Shown: positions 20,517 to 29,202 of the stretch, one piece after another
Layout: every line of letters starts with the position of its first letter
How positions within the stretch are numbered: position 1 is the first letter of the stretch
Assembly (NCBI GenBank): GCA_963708855.1
Contig: CAVPUM010000018.1
Coordinates: forward strand, 1-64,000
Source: CAIWHR01 sp963708855
GTDB taxonomy: Bacteria > Pseudomonadota > Gammaproteobacteria > Burkholderiales > Casimicrobiaceae
DNA length: 64,000 nucleotides
Reading direction: 5' to 3'
Translations under genes and position numbers: made by a program
Notes under the pieces: model-generated
Told to the model about the DNA's origin: nothing
Seen by the model: only the letters and a program-made list of their open reading frames with translations
Databases searched by the model: none

Positions 20517-21140
20517 ATGGAACTCAAGCTCATCGACGACCACGGCCAGGCAGCGGCGACGATCGCCGGCCCGGACGCGCTGTTCGGGCGCGACTACAAC
20601 GAGTCGCTGATCCACCAGCTCGTCACGGCTTACCAGGCGAACGCGCGCCAGGGCACCCGCAAGCAGAAGGGCCGCGCCGACATCAACAAGTCGCACAAGA
20701 AGCCATGGGCGCAAAAGGGCACCGGCCGCGCGCGCGCGGGCCAGGCCAACAGCCCGCTCTGGCGCGGCGGCGGCAGGATTTTCCCGAACTCGCCCGACGA
20801 GAATTTCACGCAAAAGGTGAACCGCAAGATGTACCGCGCGGGCATTGCGTCGATCCTTTCGCAGCTGCATCGCGAAGGCCGGCTTTCGGTGATCGGCGCG
20901 CTCGCCATCGATGCCCCGAAGACGAAGCTCTTCGCGCAGAAGATCAAGGCGCTGGGGCTCCCGGGCACGCTGCTGATCGTCACCGACAAGCTCGACGACA
21001 ACGTGTTCCTGTCGTCGCGCAACCTGCCGGACGTGCTGGTGCTCGAGACGCGGGAGATCGATCCGGTGAGTCTCGTGCGCTTCAACAGCGTCTTGCTCAC
21101 CAAGGGCGCCATTGCGCAATTCGAGGAGATGCTGGGATGA
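20517..21140 (+). CDS. rplD: 50S ribosomal protein L4
   Basis: L4 lines the peptide exit tunnel and, in many proteobacteria, represses the S10 operon. The 207-residue sequence shows the typical QGTRKQKGRADINKSHKKPW and GTGRARAGQANSPLWRGGG segments that form the tunnel loop. The start ATG lies two bases after the rplC stop. The stop overlaps the rplW ATG by four bases (ATGA), so the two are translationally coupled. Confidence 0.97.
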   Translation: MELKLIDDHGQAAATIAGPDALFGRDYNESLIHQLVTAYQANARQGTRKQKGRADINKSHKKPWAQKGTGRARAGQANSPLWRGGGRIFPNSPDENFTQKVNRKMYRAGIASILSQLHREGRLSVIGALAIDAPKTKLFAQKIKALGLPGTLLIVTDKLDDNVFLSSRNLPDVLVLETREIDPVSLVRFNSVLLTKGAIAQFEEMLG

Positions 21141-21466
21141 GCGCCCGTCTTGACCAGAAAGTCCGGCAATACAATCCCGAGCGCCTCGCGGTCGTGCTGC
21201 TCGCTCCGGTCGTGTCCGAGAAGGGCACGTTCCTCGCCGACAAGCGCGAGCAGGTGATCTTCAAGGTTGCGCCGGATGCGACCAAGCCCGAGGTGAAGGC
21301 GGCCGTCGAGGCGATGTTCAAGGTCGAGGTGAAGAGCGTGCAGATCGCCAACGTCGGCGGCAAGGTGAAGCGCTTCGGTCGCTTCACGGGACGGCGCCGC
21401 TCGTGGAAGAAAGCCTATGTCTGCCTGAAGGCGGGCCAGGAAATCAACTTCGCGGCGGAGGGTTAA
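21137..21466 (+). CDS. rplW: 50S ribosomal protein L23
   Basis: L23 surrounds the tunnel exit and docks trigger factor and SRP. The 109-residue product begins MSARLDQKVRQYNPERL and contains APVVSEKGTFLADKREQVIF, the core of the family. The ATG at 21137 overlaps the rplD stop. The gene is followed by a 79-base gap filled by a dispersed structured repeat, unusual inside an S10 operon where rplW and rplB normally lie close together. Confidence 0.96.
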   Translation: MSARLDQKVRQYNPERLAVVLLAPVVSEKGTFLADKREQVIFKVAPDATKPEVKAAVEAMFKVEVKSVQIANVGGKVKRFGRFTGRRRSWKKAYVCLKAGQEINFAAEG

Positions 21467-21472
21467 ATGCCA

Positions 21473-21543
21473 CCACGCTCACTATGTTCGCTGCCCCCCG
21501 AGGGGGCGCGGGTCTCCCTCGGGACGGCCCGTCGGGAGACCTG
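21473..21543 (+). repeat. Dispersed structured repeat, copy 1 (between rplW and rplB)
   Basis: The element starts with CACGCTCACTATGTTCG, continues with a CCCCC-GAG-GGGGG hairpin, and ends in a second stem with arms GGTCTCCC (21511-21518) and GGGAGACC (21534-21541) around a GGCC-containing loop. Copies 2 and 3 (27903-27982 and 36909-36985) share the layout. The second stem differs in sequence but keeps pairing. It lies in sense orientation directly before the rplB start. Confidence 0.85.
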
Positions 21544-21545
21544 AC

Positions 21546-22370
21546 ATGCCACTGCAAAAAGTAAAGCCGACATCGCCGGGCCGCCGCGCGCTGGTCAAGG
21601 TCGTCCATCCGCACCTGCACAAGGGGCGGCCGGTGGACGCGCTGACCGAGAGCAAGAAGCGCGGTTCGGGACGCAACCACAACGGCCACATCACGATGCG
21701 GCACAAGGGTGGCGGCCACAAGCAGCAGTACCGGATCGTCGACTACAAGCGCAACAAGGACGGCATTCCGGCCAAGGTCGAGCGACTCGAGTACGATCCC
21801 AACCGCAGCGCGCATCTGGCGCTCCTGCTCTATGCCGACGGCGAGCGCCGCTACATCATCGCGCCGCGCGGCGTCGCGACGGGCACGCAGCTGCTGTCGG
21901 GCGCGGAAGCTCCGATCAAGCCGGGCAACTGCCTGCCGGTGCGCAACATCCCGGTCGGCACGACGATCCATTGCGTCGAGATGGCGCCCGGCAAGGGCGC
22001 GCAGATGGCCCGCTCGGCCGGCGCCGGCGTCCAGCTGCTCGCCCGCGAAGGCGTCTACGCCCAGGTGCGTCTGCGCTCGGGCGAGATCCGCAAGGTGCAC
22101 GTGGATTGCCGCGCGGTGATCGGCGAGGTCGGCAACGAAGAGCACAACCTGCGGTCGATCGGCAAGGCCGGCGCGAATCGCTGGCGCGGCATCCGTCCCA
22201 CCGTCCGGGGCATCTGCATGAATCCGGTGGATCACCCGCACGGCGGCCGCTCGAACGGCGGCGGGCACCCGGTGTCGCCCTGGGGCACGCCGACCAAGGG
22301 CTACAAGACGCGGCGCAACAAGCGCACCGATTCGATGATCGTGCGCCGTCGGCACGCGACCAAAGGTTAA
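21546..22370 (+). CDS. rplB: 50S ribosomal protein L2
   Basis: L2 is an essential protein at the subunit interface near the peptidyl-transferase centre. The 274-residue product begins MPLQKVKPTSPGRRALVKVV. The C-terminal MNPVDHPHGGRSNGGG motif holds the conserved histidine. The ATG is only two bases after the end of repeat copy 1, so its ribosome-binding region comes from the repeat (CGGGAGAC). rpsS follows after 14 bases. Confidence 0.97.
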   Translation: MPLQKVKPTSPGRRALVKVVHPHLHKGRPVDALTESKKRGSGRNHNGHITMRHKGGGHKQQYRIVDYKRNKDGIPAKVERLEYDPNRSAHLALLLYADGERRYIIAPRGVATGTQLLSGAEAPIKPGNCLPVRNIPVGTTIHCVEMAPGKGAQMARSAGAGVQLLAREGVYAQVRLRSGEIRKVHVDCRAVIGEVGNEEHNLRSIGKAGANRWRGIRPTVRGICMNPVDHPHGGRSNGGGHPVSPWGTPTKGYKTRRNKRTDSMIVRRRHATKG

Positions 22371-22384
22371 CCGAGGGCAACGAG

Positions 22385-22678
22385 ATGGCACGTTCAATCA
22401 AGAAGGGTCCGTTTGTCGACGACCATCTGCTGCAGAAGGTCGATGCGGCACGCGCGACCAACGACAAGCGTCCGATCAAGACCTGGTCGCGCCGCTCGAC
22501 GATCACGCCCGAGTTCGTCGGGCTCACGATCGCCGTGCACAACGGCAAGCAGCACATCCCGGTCTACGTGTCGGAAAACATGGTCGGCCACAAACTCGGC
22601 GAATTCGCGCTGACGCGAACCTTCAAGGGCCATTCGGCCGACAAGAAGGTCTCGGCGGCGGCGCCGCCGCGGAAGTAG
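22385..22678 (+). CDS. rpsS: 30S ribosomal protein S19
   Basis: S19 lies in the 30S head near the A-site finger and binds S13. The 97-residue product begins MARSIKKGPFVDDHLL and contains RSTITPEFVGLTIAVHNGKQ, with the conserved GHKLGEFALTRTFKGH near the end. The tail AAAPPRK is slightly longer than in E. coli. It is tightly packed between rplB and rplV in the standard order. Confidence 0.97.
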   Translation: MARSIKKGPFVDDHLLQKVDAARATNDKRPIKTWSRRSTITPEFVGLTIAVHNGKQHIPVYVSENMVGHKLGEFALTRTFKGHSADKKVSAAAPPRK

Positions 22679-22688
22679 GGGAGGCACG

Positions 22689-23024
22689 ATGGAAACCAGT
22701 GCAATCCTGCGCGGCGTGCGGCTGTCGGCCCAGAAGGGTCGGCTGGTCGCCGACCAGATCCGCGGCCTGCCCGTGGACCAGGCGCTCAACGTCCTGAGCT
22801 TCAGCCCGAAGAAGGGCGCCGTCATCATCAAGAAGGTGCTGCTGTCGGCGATCGCCAATGCCGAGCACAACGACGGCGCCGACGTGGACGAGCTGAAGGT
22901 GAAGACGATCCTGGTCGACAAGGCGGAAAGTCTGCGCCGCTTCACGGCGCGCGCGAAGGGCCGTGGCAACGTCATCCTGAAGCAGACCTGCCACATCCAT
23001 GTCACCGTCGGTGACGGAAAATAA
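22689..23024 (+). CDS. rplV: 50S ribosomal protein L22
   Basis: L22 extends a hairpin into the exit tunnel that contacts macrolides and stalling peptides. The 111-residue product begins METSAILRGVRLSAQKGRLV. The C-terminal hairpin region RFTARAKGRGNVILKQTCHI is close to the family consensus (RAKGRAxxIxKRTxHI). GGGGAGGCACG precedes the ATG. rpsC follows after eight bases. Confidence 0.97.
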   Translation: METSAILRGVRLSAQKGRLVADQIRGLPVDQALNVLSFSPKKGAVIIKKVLLSAIANAEHNDGADVDELKVKTILVDKAESLRRFTARAKGRGNVILKQTCHIHVTVGDGK

Positions 23025-23032
23025 GGGGCGTC

Positions 23033-23744
<712 letters not shown>

Positions 23745-23761
<17 letters not shown>

Positions 23762-24162
23762 AAGGAAGTACCGCAAGGAACAGAAGGGCCGCAACAAGGG
23801 CGTGGCGACCGTCGGCAACAAGGTCAGCTTCGGCGAGTACGGTCTCAAGGCCATCGGCCGCGGCCGGCTCACCGCGCGCCAGATCGAAGCCGCGCGGCGG
23901 GCGATGACGCGGCACATCAAGCGCGGCGGCCGCGTCTGGATTCGCATTTTCCCGGACAAGCCGATGTCGAAGAAGCCCGCGGAAGTGCGGATGGGCAACG
24001 GCAAGGGCAATCCCGAGTTCTACGTCGCGGAGATCGTGCCCGGGCAAGGTTCTCTACGAGATGGACGGCGTCGACGAAACCATCGCGCGCGAGGCCTTCG
24101 CCCTCGCCGCCGCGAAGCTGCCGATCCGGACGACTTTCGTCCATCGGCTCGTCGGTGCCTGA
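23745..24162 (+). CDS. rplP: 50S ribosomal protein L16 (one-base insertion)
   Basis: L16 organises the A-site tRNA elbow in the large subunit. The product begins MLQPARRKYRKEQKGRNKG and includes RAMTRHIKRGGRVWIRIFPD. An extra G near 24046 (CCCGGGCAAGG) shifts the frame. Without it the protein continues PGKVLYEMDGVDETIAREAF and stops at TGA 24160-24162, for 138 residues. The start overlaps rpsC, and rpmC follows after 11 bases. Confidence 0.96.
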
Positions 24163-24173
24163 CGGAGGTCATC

Positions 24174-24380
24174 ATGAAGCGAACGGACAACACGAAGGCG
24201 CTCGCCGCCAAGTCGCCGGCGGAGCTGAAGACCGAGCTCGGGGCGCTGCTGAAGGAGCAGTTCGGCCTGCGGATGCAGCGGGCGACGCAGCAGCTCACGA
24301 ACACCGAGAAGCTGAAGCAGGTGCGGCGCAACATCGCCCGCGCGCGGACGCTCATCCACCAGAAGGAGAATCAGGCATGA
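24174..24380 (+). CDS. rpmC: 50S ribosomal protein L29
   Basis: L29 is a small tunnel-exit protein next to L23. The 68-residue product is helical and contains LKTELGALLKEQFGLRMQRA and QVRRNIARARTLI, typical of the family. GGAGGTCATC before the ATG gives a good ribosome-binding site. Its stop overlaps the rpsQ start by four bases. Confidence 0.96.
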   Translation: MKRTDNTKALAAKSPAELKTELGALLKEQFGLRMQRATQQLTNTEKLKQVRRNIARARTLIHQKENQA

Positions 24381-24676
24381 GCGAGCAACCACAGACTCCC
24401 GCGACCGCGCCGGCGCCGCGGAAGACGATCATCCAGACGCTGACCGGGCGGGTCGTCGGCGACAAGATGAACAAGACCGTCACGGTGGTCGTCGAGCGCC
24501 GCGTCAAGCACGCGCTGTACGGCAAGTTCGTGACCCGGTCGAGCAAGTACCACGCGCACGACGAGAACAACGAGTACAAGATGGGCGACCTGGTCGAGAT
24601 CGTCGCCTGTCGCAAGCTCGCCAAGACCAAGGCGTACCGGGTCAGCCGGTTGATCGAGAAGGCCCGGGTCGTATGA
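24377..24676 (+). CDS. rpsQ: 30S ribosomal protein S17
   Basis: S17 is an early-binding protein of the 30S body. The product is 99 residues; MSEQPQTPATAPAPRK is an N-terminal extension before the usual TLTGRVVGDKMNKTVTVVVE core, and KYHAHDENNEYKMGD is also conserved. The ATG at 24377 overlaps the rpmC stop. It is the last gene of the S10 block; a 284-base gap with a promoter follows. Confidence 0.96.
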   Translation: MSEQPQTPATAPAPRKTIIQTLTGRVVGDKMNKTVTVVVERRVKHALYGKFVTRSSKYHAHDENNEYKMGDLVEIVACRKLAKTKAYRVSRLIEKARVV

Positions 24677-24742
24677 CCGGATGTCGGTCCGCGCCGGCAC
24701 GGTTGACGGGGCGATCTGCAAGGTATTGATTTGAAATAGGGC

Positions 24743-24771
24743 TTGCAGGATGCTCAGAATCCTGTCATAAT
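24743..24771 (+). promoter_or_regulatory. Sigma70-like promoter before rplN (spc operon)
   Basis: TTGCAG (24743-24748) and CATAAT (24766-24771) are spaced by 17 bases. They lie in an AT-richer island inside the 284-base rpsQ-rplN gap. The site implies that the spc genes from rplN onward have their own transcription start, about 180 bases before the rplN ATG. Nothing else was recognised in the gap. Confidence 0.65.
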
Positions 24772-24960
24772 TTTCGTTTCGCCTGCCGCGGTCCGTCGGA
24801 GTAACCCGACGGGCGTCTGCCCCGAAGCGGAAGTCTCGCCGAATGGCCGCGGTCACTCCCCCGAACGGGGTCCAAAACTGGACGCGGCAGCCTGTCGCGA
24901 CCGCAGCCGGCAACCGAACGCGCTGCGGCGCACTCCGCGGATTAAGTTGGAGAAGCAACA

Positions 24961-25330
24961 ATGATCCAGATGCAGTCGGTCCTGGACGTCGCCGACAACA
25001 CCGGTGCCCGTCGCGTGATGTGCATCAAGGTGCTCGGCGGCTCGAAGCGCCGGTACGCGCACATCGGCGATGTCATCAAGGTCACCGTCAAGGATGCGGC
25101 GCCGCGCGGCCGCGTCAAGAAGGGCGAGATCTACAACGCCGTCGTGGTGCGCACGCGCCACGGCGTGCGCCGCGACGACGGCGCCAAGGTGTGCTTCGAC
25201 ACCAACGCGGCCGTGCTGCTCGAATGTGAAGCTCGAGCCGATCGGCACCCGCATCTTCGGGCCGGTCACCCGCGAGCTGCGAACCGAGCGATTCATGAAG
25301 ATCGTCTCGCTCGCACCGGAAGTTCTGTAG
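24961..25330 (+). CDS. rplN: 50S ribosomal protein L14 (one-base insertion)
   Basis: L14 lies at the subunit interface and binds the silencing factor RsfS in many bacteria. The product begins MIQMQSVLDVADNTGARRVM. An extra G near 25224 breaks the frame after NAAVLL. Removing it gives NVKLEPIGTRIFGPVTREL and a TAG stop at 25328-25330, for 122 residues. AAGTTGGAGAA precedes the ATG. It opens the spc block. Confidence 0.96.
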
Positions 25331-25344
25331 GGCGCAGGACAGCG

Positions 25345-25659
25345 ATGCGCAAGATCAGGAAAGGCGACAACGTCGTCGTGCTCGCCGGCCGCGACAAGGG
25401 CAAGCGCGGGGACGTCACGCGCGTGTTCGCCGAGCACGTGCTGGTCGCCGGCATCAACCAGGTGAAGAAGCACCAGCGGCCGAATCCGATGAAGGGCGAG
25501 CAGGGCGGGATCGTGACGAAGGAGATGCCGATCCACGTCTCGAACGTCGCGATCTGGAATCCGGTGGCCAAGAAGGCCGACCGGATCGGCCTGCGCTCGC
25601 TCGAGGACGGGCGCAAGGTGCGTTACTTCAAGTCGAACGGCGAGCTGATTGGCGCGTAA
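25345..25659 (+). CDS. rplX: 50S ribosomal protein L24
   Basis: L24 initiates 50S assembly. The 104-residue product begins MRKIRKGDNVVVLAGRDKGK, the KOW motif of the family, and continues with VAGINQVKKHQRP and GIVTKEMPIHVSNVAI. The ATG lies 14 bases after rplN. The family length and full motif set make this call certain. Confidence 0.97.
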   Translation: MRKIRKGDNVVVLAGRDKGKRGDVTRVFAEHVLVAGINQVKKHQRPNPMKGEQGGIVTKEMPIHVSNVAIWNPVAKKADRIGLRSLEDGRKVRYFKSNGELIGA

Positions 25660-25671
25660 GGAGAATTGACG

Positions 25672-26212
25672 ATGGCCCGCCTCAGGGAAATCTACAAGAA
25701 GGAAATCGTGCCCGCGCTGACGAAGCAGTTCGGCTACAAGTCGGTCATGCAGGTGCCGCGCGTGTCGAAGGTCGTCCTCAACATGGGCGTCGGCGAGGCC
25801 GTGGGCGACAAGAAGCTGCTCGAGAACGCCGCTGCCGACATGCAGAAGATCTGCCGGGCAGAAGCCCGTGGTCACCAAGGCGCGCAAGGCGATCGCCGTG
25901 TTCAAGATCCGCGAGGGCTACCCGATCGGCTGCATGGTCACGCTGCGCCAGAACCGCATGTACGAATTTCTCGACCGCCTGATCTCGGTCGCGCTGCCGC
26001 GCGTGCGCGACTTCCGCGGCGTTTCGGGCCGCTCGTTCGACGGCCGCGGCAATTTCAACATGGGCGTCAAGGAGCAGATCATCTTTCCCGAGATCGAGTA
26101 CGACAAGGTCGACGCGATGCGCGGGATGAACATCACGATCACCACGACCGCGAAGACCGACGCCGAGGCCAAGGCGCTGCTGGCCGCGTTCCGTTTTCCG
26201 TTCAAGAACTGA
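25672..26212 (+). CDS. rplE: 50S ribosomal protein L5 (one-base insertion)
   Basis: L5 binds 5S rRNA and the P-site tRNA elbow. The product begins MARLREIYKKEIVPAL. An extra T near 25855 (AGATCTGCC) interrupts the frame. Correcting it yields KIAGQKPVVTKARKAIAVFK and the conserved LISVALPRVRDFRGVSGRSF, for 179 residues. An in-frame ATG at 25666 would add MT; 25672 is preferred because it matches the family. Confidence 0.96.
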
Positions 26213-26219
26213 GGGCGCC

Positions 26220-26524
26220 ATGGCGAAACTGTCCCTGATCAACCGCGACCAGAAACGCCGCGCACTGGTGAAGAAGTACGCCAGAAGCGCGAGGAGCTGG
26301 TCTCGATCATCAACAACTCGAAGGCGTCGGACGAAGTCCGCTACGCCGCGCGGCTCAAGCTGCAGCAGCTGCCGCGCAACGCGAATCCGACCCGTCTGCG
26401 CAGCCGCTGCGCGCTCACGGGCCGGCCGCGCGGGTTCTTCCGCAAGTTCGGCCTGGGCCGAAGCAAGCTGCGCGAATTCGCCATGCGCGGCGAGATTCCG
26501 GGCATCGTCAAGGCCAGCTGGTAA
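26220..26524 (+). CDS. rpsN: 30S ribosomal protein S14, zinc-free type (one-base deletion)
   Basis: S14 belongs to the 30S head. The product begins MAKLSLINRDQKRRALVKKY. A base is missing near 26281 (GCC[C]AGAAG). Restoring it gives AQKREELVSIINNSKASDEV and an end at IVKASW, 101 residues. It is the long, C-minus form without the CXXC zinc motif. RCALTGRPRGFFRKFGL is the conserved core. Confidence 0.95.
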
Positions 26525-26535
26525 GGGACACGCAA

Positions 26536-26931
26536 ATGAGCATGACTGATCCGATCGCCGACATGCTGACGCGCATCCGCAATGCGCAGATGGTGGAGCA
26601 GGCTGTCGTCGCGATGCCGTCGTCCAAGGTGAAGCTGGCGATCGCCCGGGTGCTGCAGGACGAGGGTTACATCGACGCGTTCAAGGTCTCCAGCGACGCG
26701 GTCAAGCCCGTGCTCGAGATCGCGCTCAAGTACTACGCCGGCCGTCCCGTCATCGAGAAGATCGAGCGCGTGTCGAAGCCGGGGTTGCGCATCTACAAGA
26801 GCAAGGACGACATTCCGCGCGTGATGAACGGACTCGGCATCGCCATCGTCTCGACATCGCATGGCGTCATGACGGACCGCAAGGCGCGCGCCACCGGGGT
26901 CGGCGGCGAAGTGCTCTGCATCGTCGCCTGA
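26536..26931 (+). CDS. rpsH: 30S ribosomal protein S8
   Basis: S8 is a primary 16S rRNA binder and the translational repressor of the spc operon in E. coli. The product is 131 residues from ATG 26536 (MSMTDPIADMLTRIRNAQM). A second in-frame ATG at 26542 gives the more usual MTDPIADML and is equally possible. The C-terminal STSHGVMTDRKARATGVGGE motif binds rRNA. It lies in standard position between rpsN and rplF. Confidence 0.97.
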   Translation: MSMTDPIADMLTRIRNAQMVEQAVVAMPSSKVKLAIARVLQDEGYIDAFKVSSDAVKPVLEIALKYYAGRPVIEKIERVSKPGLRIYKSKDDIPRVMNGLGIAIVSTSHGVMTDRKARATGVGGEVLCIVA

Positions 26932-26952
26932 TATCAGAACGAGGGCTTCGCA

Positions 26953-27481
26953 ATGTCGCGCATAGGCAATCACCCCATTCCGCTGCCGGCCAAGGTCGAG
27001 GTCACGCTCGTGCCGGGCGGCATCACGGTCAAGGGCCCGCTGGGCACGCTGTCGCGTACCTACGGCAGCGAGCTCTCGATCGAGACGCGCCGGCGACACC
27101 CTCGTCTGCAAGGTCGCGAACCCGGACGCGCGGCCGATGCACGGCACGCTGCGGGCGCTCGTCGCGAACATGGTCAAGGGCGTGACCGACGGTTACGAGA
27201 AGAAACTGACGCTGGTCGGCGTGGGATTCCGCGCACAGGCCGCCGGCGACAAGATCAACCTTGCGCTCGGCTTTTCGCATCCGGTGGTCCACGCGATGCC
27301 CAAGGGCGTCAGGGTGGAAACCCCGGCGCAGACGGAGATCATCGTCAAGGGCATCGACAAGCAGCAGGTCGGACAGGTGGCGGCGGAGATCCGCGCCTAC
27401 CGCCCGCCGGAGCCGTACAAGGGCAAGGGCGTGCGTTATGCCGACGAGCGAGTCAAGATCAAAGAGACCAAGAAGAAGTAG
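26953..27481 (+). CDS. rplF: 50S ribosomal protein L6 (one-base insertion)
   Basis: L6 lies near the GTPase-associated centre. The product begins MSRIGNHPIPLPAKVEV. An extra C near 27090 (ACGCGCCGGCG) shifts the frame. Removing it gives IETRGDTLVCKVANPDARPM and then GVGFRAQAAGDKINLALGFS, ending KIKETKKK with 175 residues. The C-terminal PEPYKGKGVRYADE is the hallmark of the family. Confidence 0.96.
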
Positions 27482-27547
27482 TCCGTGCGCGCGCGGTTGC
27501 GCGACGGCGATCGAATCGCAATTTCCGACTGACGGAAGAGGTAGGAG

Positions 27548-27901
27548 ATGAACAAGAACGAAGCCCGTGTCCGCCGCGCCCGCAAGACGCGGATCCGCAT
27601 CGCGCTGCAGCGGGCGACGCGCCTGGTGGTGAGCCGCTCGAACTGCCACATCTACGCGCAGATCATCGCGCCCACCGGCGACAAGGTGCTGGCCAGCGCG
27701 TCGACGGTCGAGCCCGACGTGCGCAAGGATGTCAAGAACGGCGGCAACAAGGCGGCCGCCGCGATCGTCGGCAAGCGCATCGGCGACCGCGCGAAGGCGC
27801 TCGGCATCGAGACGGTCGCGTTCGACCGCTCGGGCTACCGGTACCACGGCCGCGTGCAGGCGCTGGCCGACGCGGCGCGCGAAGCCGGCCTCAAGTTCTG
27901 A
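27548..27901 (+). CDS. rplR: 50S ribosomal protein L18
   Basis: L18 binds 5S rRNA with L5. The 117-residue protein has the basic N-terminus KNEARVRRARKTRIRIAL and the conserved C-terminal FDRSGYRYHGRVQALADAAR. GAGGTAGGAG precedes the ATG, 66 bases after rplF. The stop is followed within two bases by dispersed repeat copy 2. Confidence 0.97.
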   Translation: MNKNEARVRRARKTRIRIALQRATRLVVSRSNCHIYAQIIAPTGDKVLASASTVEPDVRKDVKNGGNKAAAAIVGKRIGDRAKALGIETVAFDRSGYRYHGRVQALADAAREAGLKF

Positions 27902-27902
27902 A

Positions 27903-27982
27903 TGGGCCCCCAAGCTCACTTCGTTCGCCTCCCCCCGAGGGGGATTCAGGCCTCCCTTGGGGCGGCCGGCGGGCGGCCTGAC
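27903..27982 (+). repeat. Dispersed structured repeat, copy 2 (between rplR and rpsE)
   Basis: It has the same layout as copy 1: GCTCACTTCGTTCG, a CCCCCC-GA-GGGGG hairpin, and a second stem with arms CAGGCCTCCC (27947-27956) and GGGCGGCCTG (27971-27980), nine of ten positions paired. The stem sequence differs from copies 1 and 3 while pairing is kept, which supports selection on structure. It lies in sense orientation between two ribosomal genes. Confidence 0.85.
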
Positions 27983-28008
27983 GCGGCAACGAACAGGGAA
28001 AGATCGAC

Positions 28009-28534
28009 ATGGCGAGAATGCAGCAGCGGCAGCAGCAGCAGGACGAGCGCGGCGACGGCCTGCGCGAGAAGATGATCAGCATCAACCGCGTCACCAAGGT
28101 GGTGAAGGGCGGGCGCATTCTCGGCTTCGCCGCGCTGACGGTGGTCGGCGATGGCGACGGACAGGGTCGGCATCGGCAAGGGCAAGGCCAAGGAAGTGCC
28201 GGTCGCCGTGCAGAAGGCGATGGAAGAGGCGCGCCGGCGGATGGTCAAGGTGCGCCTCAAGAACGGCACGCTGCACCACGCCGTCGAGGGCCGGCACGGG
28301 GCGACCAAGGTGTTCATGCAGCCCGCGGCCGATGGCACCGGCGTGATCGCCGGCGGACCGATGCGCGCGGTGTTCGAGGTGGTCGGCGTGACGAACGTGC
28401 TGGCCAAGTGCCACGGCTCGACGAATCCGTACAACCTGGTCCGGGCGACGATCAACGCGCTCGAGAACTGCAGCGCGCCGGCGGACATCGCGGCGAAGCG
28501 CGGGATGACCGTCGAGCAGATGATGGGAGCCTGA
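28009..28534 (+). CDS. rpsE: 30S ribosomal protein S5 (one-base insertion)
   Basis: S5 helps decoding accuracy and mRNA unwinding. The product begins MARMQQRQQQQDERGDGLRE with an unusually Gln-rich start, then MISINRVTKVVKGGR. An extra A near 28162 breaks the frame. Without it the sequence runs GDGDGRVGIGKGKAKEVPVA, the classic S5 motif, to RGMTVEQMMGA, 174 residues. AGGGAAAG precedes the ATG. Confidence 0.96.
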
Positions 28535-28536
28535 CG

Positions 28537-28722
28537 GTGACGGCGCAGAAAAAGATCAGGGTGCAGCTCTTCAAGAGCACCGCGAGCGCGAAGGAGAGCC
28601 ACCGTGCGACGGTCCGCGGGCTCGGCCTCAAGTGGACGAACCACTCGGTCGATGTCGTCGACACGCCCGCCACGCGCGGCATGATCGACAAGGTGAGCTA
28701 CATGGTCAAGGTTGTCGGATAG
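28537..28722 (+). CDS. rpmD: 50S ribosomal protein L30
   Basis: L30 is a small peripheral 50S protein absent from some phyla. The start is a GTG at 28537, two bases after the rpsE stop, giving TAQKKIRVQLFKSTASAKES and then the family motif ATVRGLGLKWTNHSVDVVDT. With 61 residues it has the expected length. Translation is probably coupled to rpsE. Confidence 0.95.
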   Translation: MTAQKKIRVQLFKSTASAKESHRATVRGLGLKWTNHSVDVVDTPATRGMIDKVSYMVKVVG

Positions 28723-28739
28723 GGAAACCGGAGCACGCG

Positions 28740-29171
28740 ATGCGTCTTAACACGATCAAGCCCGCCGAAGGCTCGAACAAGGCCCGGCGCCGCGTCGGCC
28801 GCGGCATCGGCTCCGGACTCGGCAAGACCGCGGGCCGTGGCCACAAGGGCCAGAAGTCACGCTCGGGCGGCTTCCACAAGGTCGGCTTCGAAGGCGGTCA
28901 GATGCCGCTGCAGCGCCGCCTGCCCAAGCGCGGTTTCGTGTCGACGACGCGCAACGACACCGCCGAGGTGCGCCTGTCCGATCTCGCGAAGCTGCCGGTC
29001 GCGGAGATCGACTTCCTCGCGCTCAAGGCGGCGGGCGTCGTGCCGACGCTCGCCAAGGCGGCGAAGGTGATCAAGGCAGGTACCTTGACCAAAGCCGTGA
29101 AGCTGACCGGCATCGCGGTGACCAAGGGCGCGAAGGCGGCCATCGAAGCCGCCGGCGGCAGCGTCGCCTGA
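28740..29171 (+). CDS. rplO: 50S ribosomal protein L15
   Basis: L15 is a late-assembly 50S protein with an extended N-terminus. The 143-residue product begins MRLNTIKPAEGSNKARRRVG, has the Gly-rich GRGIGSGLGKTAGRGHKGQK, and carries GFEGGQMPLQRRLPKRGF. The ATG at 28740 follows GGAAACCGGAG. secY follows after 31 bases, as is usual. Confidence 0.97.
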   Translation: MRLNTIKPAEGSNKARRRVGRGIGSGLGKTAGRGHKGQKSRSGGFHKVGFEGGQMPLQRRLPKRGFVSTTRNDTAEVRLSDLAKLPVAEIDFLALKAAGVVPTLAKAAKVIKAGTLTKAVKLTGIAVTKGAKAAIEAAGGSVA

Positions 29172-29202
29172 ACGGCAGCGCCAACTCGAACACAGGAACA
29201 CA

